From DATBVX01 sp963695985 (GTDB lineage Bacteria; Pseudomonadota; Gammaproteobacteria; Steroidobacterales; Steroidobacteraceae): 64,000 bases of DNA. This document shows, in pieces, positions 24,746-32,482 of this stretch (position 1 is its first letter; each line of letters opens with the position of its first letter). The DNA is taken from NCBI GenBank assembly GCA_963695985.1, contig CAVOIC010000009.1, positions 62,001 through 126,000 of the forward strand, given 5' to 3'. The notes below the pieces were generated by a model. The model saw nothing but the letters and a program-made list of their open reading frames with translations. It searched no databases and was not told where the DNA came from. Position numbers and translations under genes: made by a program.

Positions 24746-27142
24746 ATGCAGAGCTTTCGAACCCGCATTCTCGGTTTGCTCCTGGCGATCGTAGTCACGA
24801 CCCAGGTGGCGACCATGTTCGCTCTCGTCGTGCAGACGCACCGCGAGGCGCAATCACGTGCACAACAGCAGCTGAGCTCCGGCGGCCGTGTGCTCGCGAG
24901 CATCATGCACTCGCGCGCCGAGCAGTTGCGCGACGCTGTACACGTGCTGGTCGCCGACTACGGTTTCAAGGAAGCGGTCACCTCCGCGGATCAGAGCACG
25001 ATCCTGTCCGCACTCGACAACAGCGCGGCGCGCATCGACGCTGATCTTGCCGCGTTCTTCGATCCCGGCGGCCAGGTCGTGGCCACCACGCTTCCCGAGC
25101 TGTCTCTTGCCGGGACGATGCGCTGGCCCGCGCTCGATGCGGCGCACGATTCCGGCGTCATTTATCGCACCATCAACAACAAGCCGTACCTGCTGGTGAT
25201 CGCGCCAGTGCGCGCGCCGGTCACGGTTGGGTGGGCGGCCATCGGATTCGGCATTGACGCGGCGCTGGCGACACAGATGCGCTCGCTCCTCGGCGTCGAC
25301 GTTTCGTACTTCGACGCGACCCATGGCTCCACTGCGCTGGTGTCTTCGCTCGCCCCAGCGTTGCAGTCGGCGCTGCGCACCCAGCTGCCGCAGCGGCTCG
25401 GCACGACCGGAAAGACGCAGCAACTTGCGTTGGATGACGATGACTATGTGTTATTGATCGAGCCACTCGAGGGCGCGGGCGGACAACTGTATGTAGTGCT
25501 CCAGACTTCGTTGGCCGAGATCCTCAAGCCTTTTGACAGTCTGCGCACGGCGATCCTGGGCGTCGCGATTCTCGCAGTGCTGCTGGCCATACCACTCGCC
25601 ACCATGCTGGCGCGCAGCGCCAGTCGTCCTGTCGACACTCTGGTGGCAGCCGCTCAGCGTATCGAGGGCGGCAACTATTCCCAGCCAGTCGACCTGCTGG
25701 GCACGCAGGAATTCACCACGCTTGCCTCTACTCTCAACTCGATGCAGACCCGTATCGCGGAGCGCGAGCAACGCATACGGTTCCAGGCCTCCCACGATGA
25801 ACTAACCGGCCTGCCGAATCGGAACCTGTTTCGTGAGCACCTCTCGGCTACGCTGGCGGCGCAGCCGGGGGCGCCCCTCGCACTATTGACGGTGGAAGTG
25901 CGCGAACTGGACCGTATCAACGCCTCCTTTGGTCATGCTTTCGGCGACGAGGTGATCCGCGAAGTCGCGCAGCGCATGACGGGCCGCGTCGTCGGTGCTG
26001 ACCAGGTGGCACGGAGCGAAACGGCGCAATTCCTGGTGCTCCTGCCGGGTGCCGACGAGGGCGAGGCGCGGCGCCTCGCCGCGCAGCTCCTCGAGTCGAT
26101 TCGCGTCGGCCTGATCCGCGAAGGCGTGCCGATCAGCCTCGACGCGTTTGTCGCCCTGTGCATCAGCCCGGCACATGGCCGGGACGCCGATGTGCTGTTG
26201 CGCCGGCTCGATTCCGCACTGTGCGACGCACGCGCCGCCGCGACCTCGGTGACGGTATATCAGCCGGGACGCGAAGAAGGCCATCGCCGACAACTCGCCA
26301 TCCTCGGCGACCTGCGCCGTGCGATCGCGCACGGCGAGCTGACACAGGGTGAGCTGTCCCTGCATTACCAGCCGAAGGTCGACATGTATACCAAGCAGGT
26401 GAAGAGCCTGGAGGCGCTCGTGCGCTGGAATCACCCGCGCCATGGTGCGATTCCGCCAAGCGAGTTCATTCCGCTGGCCGAGCAGGCAGGCAGCATCATC
26501 CTGCTGACCAGCTGGGTGTTGAAGAACGCTCAGGAGCAGCTGCAGACCTGGCACAAGGAGGGGTTTGCGGTCGACGTTTCCGTAAACCTCTCGGCAGCGG
26601 ACCTCTGCGATCCGGAGCTGCCGGAACTGGTGCGCAAGCGCCTGACCAAGGCCTCGCCGCTTGCCAGTCACCTGGTGCTGGAAATCACTGAGAGCGCGGT
26701 CATGCGCGAGACGGCGAGCGCGATTCGCGTCATGGAGGAGTTGCGCCATGACGGCGTGCGCTTCTCGATCGATGACTTCGGTACCGGATATTCCTCACTC
26801 GCTCAGCTCAAGCGACTGCCGGTGGATGAAATCAAGATCGACAAGTCGTTCATCATCGACCTGAAGCGCGGGACAGACGACGAAGTGATCGTGCGCTCGA
26901 CCATCGAGCTCGGCCACAGCCTGGGCGTCAAAGTGGTCGCGGAAGGCGTTGAGACCGCAGACGGCTGGGAAATGCTGCGCCAGATGGGATGTGATCTCGC
27001 CCAGGGTTATTTCATCAGCGCGCCGCTCCCGGGCCCCCAGATCGTCAACTGGGTCCGGGCACTCAACTCGAAACTCGAGTGCGCCGAAACACCGACCCAA
27101 CAGGTGCGCGTCCTCAAAGAGCACCGACGTAACAACACCTAG
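24746..27142 (+). CDS. HAMP-GGDEF-EAL protein, likely c-di-GMP phosphodiesterase
   Basis: This 798-residue membrane signalling protein has TM1 (ILGLLLAIVVTTQVATMFAL), a periplasmic sensor at about residues 30-265, TM2 (AILGVAILAVLLAIPLATML), HAMP, a GGDEF-fold domain at about 345-505 and EAL at about 525-775. In the GGDEF domain the signature position reads SETAQF (after VAR), so cyclase activity should be lost. The EAL domain keeps EALVRW, NLSAADL, EITESAVM, DDFGTGYSSL, KIDKSFI and AEGVET, so c-di-GMP hydrolysis is expected. It is divergent from the cupredoxin-like/porin pair, which suggests that the periplasmic sensor responds to a redox or metal cue. That link is inference. Confidence 0.9.
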   Translation: MQSFRTRILGLLLAIVVTTQVATMFALVVQTHREAQSRAQQQLSSGGRVLASIMHSRAEQLRDAVHVLVADYGFKEAVTSADQSTILSALDNSAARIDADLAAFFDPGGQVVATTLPELSLAGTMRWPALDAAHDSGVIYRTINNKPYLLVIAPVRAPVTVGWAAIGFGIDAALATQMRSLLGVDVSYFDATHGSTALVSSLAPALQSALRTQLPQRLGTTGKTQQLALDDDDYVLLIEPLEGAGGQLYVVLQTSLAEILKPFDSLRTAILGVAILAVLLAIPLATMLARSASRPVDTLVAAAQRIEGGNYSQPVDLLGTQEFTTLASTLNSMQTRIAEREQRIRFQASHDELTGLPNRNLFREHLSATLAAQPGAPLALLTVEVRELDRINASFGHAFGDEVIREVAQRMTGRVVGADQVARSETAQFLVLLPGADEGEARRLAAQLLESIRVGLIREGVPISLDAFVALCISPAHGRDADVLLRRLDSALCDARAAATSVTVYQPGREEGHRRQLAILGDLRRAIAHGELTQGELSLHYQPKVDMYTKQVKSLEALVRWNHPRHGAIPPSEFIPLAEQAGSIILLTSWVLKNAQEQLQTWHKEGFAVDVSVNLSAADLCDPELPELVRKRLTKASPLASHLVLEITESAVMRETASAIRVMEELRHDGVRFSIDDFGTGYSSLAQLKRLPVDEIKIDKSFIIDLKRGTDDEVIVRSTIELGHSLGVKVVAEGVETADGWEMLRQMGCDLAQGYFISAPLPGPQIVNWVRALNSKLECAETPTQQVRVLKEHRRNNT

Positions 27143-27234
27143 CCGGCATCACGCTGAGTGGCGGAATGCCCGGACCGGCGCCCGGGTGTGCAATACTCCC
27201 TGCGGCTCGATCCACCGCCAGAGGAGGAGTGTCG

Positions 27235-27819
27235 ATGAGCTGGGTCATCCTTGCGCTGATTGTCCTGCTGCTCCTGTTCCTGGTCGGTATCTACAACCGA
27301 CTGGTCGCGGCGCGCAACGCGTACCAGAACGCTTTTGCGCAGATCGACGTACAGCTCACGCGTCGCTATGACCTGATTCCGAACCTCGTGGAAACCGCCA
27401 AGGGATATATCAAGCACGAGCGCGAGACGCTCGAAGCCGTGACCCGCGCGCGCAATGCAGCGGTCGCCGGGCTCAAGGCCGCGGCGGCAAGTCCAGGAGA
27501 CGCGGCAGCGTTGCAGGGGCTGGCGGGCGCGGAGAACACGCTCACGGGCGCACTCGGGCGCCTGTTTGCGGTGGCTGAGGCGTATCCCGACCTCAAGGCC
27601 AACCAGAACATGATGCAGCTTTCTGAAGAGCTCACTTCGACCGAGAACAAGGTGGCGTTTGCGCGCCAGGCGTTCAATGACGCCGTGATGTCCTACAACA
27701 CGACACGCGAAGTGTTTCCCAACAATTTTGTGGCCGGCCCGTTCGGCTTCGCGCCCGCGCAGCTCCTTGAGATCGAGAGCACGGAAAAGCGCGCGGCGCC
27801 GAAGGTGAGCTTCACCTGA
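27235..27819 (+). CDS. lemA: LemA family protein
   Basis: This 194-residue protein has a single N-terminal membrane anchor (VILALIVLLLLFLVGIYN) and the LemA helical domain: NRLVAARNAYQNAFAQIDVQ, RRYDLIPNLVETAKGY, HERETLEAVTRARNAA, LKANQNMMQLSEELTSTENK and FNDAVMSYNTTREVFPNNF. GAGGAGG precedes the ATG by several bases, fixing the start. LemA proteins are of unclear function and commonly sit next to membrane metalloproteases, as here: the M48 gene begins 30 bases downstream and is probably cotranscribed. Confidence 0.92.
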   Translation: MSWVILALIVLLLLFLVGIYNRLVAARNAYQNAFAQIDVQLTRRYDLIPNLVETAKGYIKHERETLEAVTRARNAAVAGLKAAAASPGDAAALQGLAGAENTLTGALGRLFAVAEAYPDLKANQNMMQLSEELTSTENKVAFARQAFNDAVMSYNTTREVFPNNFVAGPFGFAPAQLLEIESTEKRAAPKVSFT

Positions 27820-27849
27820 CGGCATCAGTGCCTCGAGCTGTGTGAGCGC

Positions 27850-29793
27850 ATGAACTTCTACGCGCGCCAGGCCAGCGCGCACCGCCAGACGCGCCTGCTC
27901 GTAGCGTTGTTCGCGTTGGCGGTCATTGCGATACTGGTCGCGGTCAACCTGGTGGTCCTCACCGTCGTCGCCGTTTCGGACTCCGAGGCGCCGGCGCTTC
28001 CCGACAGCACATGGATCGGATCGCGCCCGGGGACGGTGATCGTCACCTCGATGCTGGTGCTGGCGGTGGTGGGCCTCGCCAGCCTGTACAAGACCATGGT
28101 GCTGCGTGCAGGCGGCGGCGTGGTGGCGAAGTCGCTGGGCGGGGAACGGGTAGACCGCGGGACGTCGGACCCGTTGCGGCAGCGGCTGCACAACGTGGTC
28201 GAAGAAATGGCCATTGCCTCGGGCGTCGCCATGCCCGAGGTCTATGTGCTCGAGCAGGAAGGCGCCATCAACGCGTTCGCAGCCGGCCATTCGCCCTCCA
28301 ACGCAGCGGTCGCCGTCACGCGCGGCGCGCTCGAGCGCCTCAACCGCTCGGAGCTGCAGGGCGTAGTCGCCCACGAGTTCAGCCACATCCTCAATGGCGA
28401 CATGCGCCTGAGCCTGCGTCTGATGGGGCTCCTGTTCGGGCTGCTGGTCATCGCGCTGATTGGGCGCACGGTGCTGCGTTTCGGCTCGCGTAGTTCGGGC
28501 AATCGCAAGGGCGGGGCGGCGCTGATCGCACTGGCCGCACTCGCGATCATGGTGTTGGGCTATATCGGGGTCTTCTTCGGTCGTCTCATTCAGGCGGCGG
28601 TCGCGCGCCAGCGTGAAGGACTCGCCGATGCCTCGGCGGTGCAATTCACTCGTGAGCCCGAAGGTCTCAAGGGCGCACTCGTTAAGATCGGCGGATACGA
28701 GCTGGGCTCGAAACTGCAGAATGTTGGCGTCGACGAAGTGGCTCACATGCTGTTTGCGCCCGGGATGGCGCGCCTGTTTGCGACGCACCCGCCACTCATC
28801 GAACGCATTCGCGCTCTCGATCCTTCGTTCGATGAATCCGAGTTTGCCCGGGTCGCCGACTCCGCGCCGGATCTTGAGACGCGAGCGTCAGCCGAAAGGC
28901 CGACCAGCGATGCCTTGCCGGGGCTCGGGGCCGGGCCCAGTGTCTTCGCGAGCGCCGTGGGCACACCGAAGCCCGATGCTATCGCGCACCTCGTGGGCAA
29001 TCCCGGTACCCAGCAGGTGCTAATGGCGCAGGCATTGAAGCAATCCATGCCGACAGAGCTGCTCGGCCAGGTTGACCTGCAGGACCGGGCGCTCGGCATG
29101 CTGCTGGCACTGGTGCTCGACCCGAAACCCGAGGTGCGTTCACGGCAGTTGCAGATCGTGAGGGAACGCCTTGGAGCGCGGGCCCTCGTATTGATCGAGC
29201 ACGCGCAATCGGCCGCTGCTCAGCTCGGGCCCTTCCAGCGCCTGCCGACGCTGCAGACCCTGTTCCCATCGCTGCGTCGGCTGCCCCGCGAGCAGCGCAT
29301 GCGCATCCTCGAAGGTCTGAGCACGTTGATCCAGATGGACGGGCGCATCGAGATATTCGAGTACGCACTCGGCGCGCTCGCCAGGGTCTATCTGCTCGAT
29401 GAGCTACGGCCCGCGGCGCCGGCCGGAAGCCTGAAGATCGACCAGGTGACGGCGCAACTGCAGATCGTCTTCTCGACGCTCGCGCAACAGGGTGCGTCGA
29501 ACGAGACGCAGGCGCGGCGCGCCTACGAAATGGGCATGCAGCATCTGCTACCCAGATATCGACCGCCTTATGAGCCTGTGGCGGATTGGCCGAAGGCTCT
29601 GGACCCAGCGCTGTTACGTCTCGATCGGCTGCTTCCCGCTGCCAAGGAACAACTCGTAGAGGCGCTGGTCAAGACGATTACACTGGAGCGACTCACGATC
29701 CAGGAGGCAGAGTTGCTGCGGGCGATTTGTGCGTCGATTCACTGTCCCCTGCCGCCGCTGGTCGACATCGGGACGACCAATTCCACGCTCTGA
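27850..29793 (+). CDS. M48 family membrane metalloprotease (HtpX-like, long C-terminus)
   Basis: This 647-residue protease has two N-terminal spans (LVALFALAVIAILVAVNLVVL and VIVTSMLVLAVVGLASLY), the zinc motif VAHEFSHILNGDMR (His175 and His179), further hydrophobic segments (LMGLLFGLLVIALIGRTVL, LIALAALAIMVLGYIGVFFG), and the third ligand region ARQREGLADASAVQFT. It continues for about 330 residues beyond the usual HtpX length with a mainly helical soluble domain that I do not recognise. Pairing with LemA is common. A role in inner-membrane protein quality control is likely. Confidence 0.88.
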   Translation: MNFYARQASAHRQTRLLVALFALAVIAILVAVNLVVLTVVAVSDSEAPALPDSTWIGSRPGTVIVTSMLVLAVVGLASLYKTMVLRAGGGVVAKSLGGERVDRGTSDPLRQRLHNVVEEMAIASGVAMPEVYVLEQEGAINAFAAGHSPSNAAVAVTRGALERLNRSELQGVVAHEFSHILNGDMRLSLRLMGLLFGLLVIALIGRTVLRFGSRSSGNRKGGAALIALAALAIMVLGYIGVFFGRLIQAAVARQREGLADASAVQFTREPEGLKGALVKIGGYELGSKLQNVGVDEVAHMLFAPGMARLFATHPPLIERIRALDPSFDESEFARVADSAPDLETRASAERPTSDALPGLGAGPSVFASAVGTPKPDAIAHLVGNPGTQQVLMAQALKQSMPTELLGQVDLQDRALGMLLALVLDPKPEVRSRQLQIVRERLGARALVLIEHAQSAAAQLGPFQRLPTLQTLFPSLRRLPREQRMRILEGLSTLIQMDGRIEIFEYALGALARVYLLDELRPAAPAGSLKIDQVTAQLQIVFSTLAQQGASNETQARRAYEMGMQHLLPRYRPPYEPVADWPKALDPALLRLDRLLPAAKEQLVEALVKTITLERLTIQEAELLRAICASIHCPLPPLVDIGTTNSTL

Positions 29794-29939
29794 GCAGCAT
29801 GGGGCCGAGGCGATTTGCGCCGAAATAGAGCCGTAGATGAGCGCCGACTGGCCCGGGAGTGGTGCGTCGGAGCGCAGGTGGCGATAGAGTAACTCCTCAT
29901 AGGAGGCGGCCTGGCGGAGCCGACTTTACATAGGCCGAC

Positions 29940-32352
29940 ATGCAACACAGCACGCGAATAAGCGCAGATCACCTGGTCGCTCGGTTGCTCACCGTTCCCC
30001 GGGAGGAGCGGGCTCTAGTTCTGGCCCAGGAGGGTCCCCGGGCCTGGGACAGCGTGCTCTTTTTTGCCGTGCGCGATGGTCTGCGCGGTGCGAGGTTTGG
30101 CGGGCGGCTGAGTGCTGCGGACTATCTCGAAACTCTCCAGCAGGTCGAGCGTCACTTTGAGCAAGGCTCGGAACACTCGATACCACGTGGCCCACCTGCC
30201 AACGAGGATTCCGACGAGCACACTGTCGATCTGATTCCGGAAGCGGCCAATGATGCTGCGGATAGTGCGCAAGCTGCTGCTCCGCAGCCGGACCCAACTC
30301 GAGAGACGAGGGAGCCTGGGCCTAGCGGCGGTGCTGGTCTGGCAAGCGCGACCCCGCGCGAACCCGTCACTGCGCTCCGGCCAACCCCCGAGACTGAAGG
30401 CGCAGGTCGCGGCCCCGGTGCCGCTGCGGCTAATGCGACCCCGCGCGTGCTCGTCACGGCGCCACTGCCGACCCCAGAAACTGCCGCCGCAAATCGCGGT
30501 GTCGATGCAGGTCCGGCAAGTGCGATCCCGCGCGAACCCGCTCAACGCGCCCCGGCCAATTCCCGAGCCTGCAGCCGCAAGCCGGAGCGTTGATGCCGGT
30601 TCGGCACACACGATTGCACGCGAACCCGTCACCGTGCCCCGGTCAGCTCCCGAGGCTGCAACGGCAGGCCCGGCGGCCGCCTCACCGCATCCGCGGGTCG
30701 AATTCGTTCCCGGAGCGACGATCCGTGAACGCTATGTGCTTGAGCGCCAGATCGGCAAGGGTGGCAGTGCCATCGTTTTCCGCGCGCGCGACCTGCGACG
30801 CGACGCCACTATCGCCCTCAAGGTCCTGCGCGAAGAGTTGCGTGACGTCCCGGACAAGATCGAACGCCTCAAGCGCGAATTTCACCAGGTGCAGGCGTTG
30901 TCGCATCCCAATATCGTTCGCGTGTTCGACATCGATTGCGAGGCGGGCACTTGGTTCCTGACGATGGAGGCGCTCGACGGCGAATCCCTGCGCAGTCATC
31001 TCGCGGCCCGGCATTCGAAGCGCTTGCTTGACAAGGAAGCACTCCCGATCATCTCGGCATGCGCGGACGCGCTCGCTTTTGCGCATGAGCACCACCAGGT
31101 TCACGGCGACTTCAAGCCCGAGAACGTAATCCTGACGCGCGACCGGCACGTCCGACTGCTGGACTTCGGCGTGGCCCGTACGGGTCCGAGTGCTCCGCCC
31201 GGAGCGACGTACGTACCTGCGGCCACCCCGGCCTACGCCAGCCCAGAAGTGCTCGGCGGCGAGCCGCCCGAAGCGCGTGATGATGTCTTCAGCCTGGCCT
31301 GCGTGGCTTACGAGTTGCTGACGGGCCACCATCCATACGATCGGCTGGCGGTCACAACGGCTCGCCAGCAACGTCGGCGTGTACGCCGGTTGCGCGGCTT
31401 GTCGCGCCGCCAATTTGCCGCGTTGAAGCGCGGTCTTTCCTGGTCCAGGGCCAAGCGCCCACCGAGCGTGCGCGCGCTCGTCGCCGAGCTTCAAGGTCCG
31501 GAAGGGGACCAGACATCCGGGTTCTGGTTCACCGTCATGGCCATTGCGGTGGGTGCACTGGTGACCATCGCGTTTCTGCTCAATCGCGAGCCCGCGGCGC
31601 CCCCTGACGAAGCAGCGCCTGCCGTCGGCGCGGTGACGCCGCCCGTAAGCGGAGCCGAAAACGCCGGCGAGACAGCCACAGCGGAACCGACGCCCGCGCC
31701 CGCGGGGACTTCACCGGCAGCACCGAAGCCACGGGCGGCTCAGGCAGCCGTCGCGCCGACACCGCAGCCCGCGCTGCGTGGCGGCGAAGTGGCGCCCGGC
31801 GCTGCGTCTCAGGCGAGTGCTGTAGTACCGCGACGGGCCGCGGTTCCCTCGAGTGCTGATGTCGCGGCTACCAACGCAGTGATCCAGTCACAGCTTTCGC
31901 CTGGCAGCACGTCTGTTGTGAGCGCGGTGGTTCCGCCATCACCTCCAGTTCGATCCGCTGCTGATGCCGAGGCGACCACTGCCGTGATCCAATCGCAGCT
32001 ATCGTCTGCCGCCGGCGGCGTGACGTTCGCGCAGGCAAGCATCGTCGTCAGCGAACGCGCAACCCAAGCTGTCATTCGCATCGCCCGCCACGGCAGCCTT
32101 CAGGGTCGCGTGCGCGTATCGTGGCACACGATTCCCGGCACGGCGCAACCCGGGCTCGACTACTCGACGATCGACTCGGGAACCCTCAGCATTCCGGAAG
32201 ACCAGGACGTGCGCGTGCTGTACATCCCGATTGTGGACGACGCCGTGAAAGAGCCGAATAAATCGTTCGACGTGGAATTGTTCGCTCTCGGCGGCCTGGG
32301 TCGTCTGGGGCCGATCACGCGCACCCGGATCACGATACTCGACGACGACTGA
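29940..32352 (+). CDS. transmembrane Ser/Thr protein kinase with Calx-beta domain (one frame break)
   Basis: As one gene this encodes about 803 residues. They comprise an N-terminal helical region of unknown fold (1-105), five 29-residue Pro/Ala-rich repeats (about 108-252), a Hanks-type kinase (about 258-510), a membrane span (FWFTVMAIAVGALVTIAFLL), an Ala/Pro linker with a 35-residue duplicated unit, and a C-terminal extracytoplasmic Calx-beta domain ending ITILDDD. Kinase motifs are GKGGSAIVFRA, ALKVL, HGDFKPENV (catalytic Asp kept, Arg before it replaced by Gly), LLDFGVAR and ASPEV. One extra base near 30541 breaks the frame in repeat four: deleting it restores EPVNAPRPIPEP and the repeat period. 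Convergent with an autotransporter gene. Confidence 0.85.
30261..30696 (+). repeat. five 87-bp tandem repeats in the kinase gene
   Basis: Units start at 30261 (degenerate), 30348, 30435, 30522 and 30610. The spacing is 87, 87, 87 and 88 bases. Each encodes 29 residues with a core of the type TPREPVTALRPTPET followed by an Ala/Gly stretch. The 88-base interval contains the single inserted base that breaks the frame, so the repeat itself documents the indel. These are protein-coding linker repeats, not a CRISPR array. Confidence 0.85.
31816..32016 (+). repeat. 105-bp duplicated unit in the kinase gene linker
   Basis: Two copies starting at 31816 and 31921 (105 bases, 35 codons apart) both encode SAVVP, later SAD or AAD, and AVIQSQLS. 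They sit between the membrane span and the Calx-beta domain and probably act as a flexible extracytoplasmic stalk. Confidence 0.7.
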
Positions 32353-32378
32353 TTCAGTCCGCCCTCCAGCGGAAGAAC
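32341..32378. repeat. left copy of a direct repeat flanking the autotransporter gene
   Basis: This holds GACGACGACTGATTC (the kinase-gene end, 32341-32355), which recurs exactly at 35091-35105. Directly after it, 32355-32378 matches 35142-35165 in 23 of 24 bases. Read on the minus strand, the second part encodes FFRWRAD and a stop, the same as the C-terminus of the ABC permease at 35141. It looks like a relic of that gene end. Confidence 0.65.
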
Positions 32379-32482
32379 GCGGCGTGCTCAGCTTTCGGCA
32401 ACTTCATCATTGGGCGCGCGACCGGATGCCGGTTGAATTTGCCTTCGGCAATCAGTACGGGGCGGCAACGCGGGCTTGCGAC

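Noticed and set aside
30261..30696. CRISPR-like periodicity
   Set aside because: The 87-base repeats are diverged, contiguous and in frame within a protein-coding gene. There are no spacers and no cas genes.
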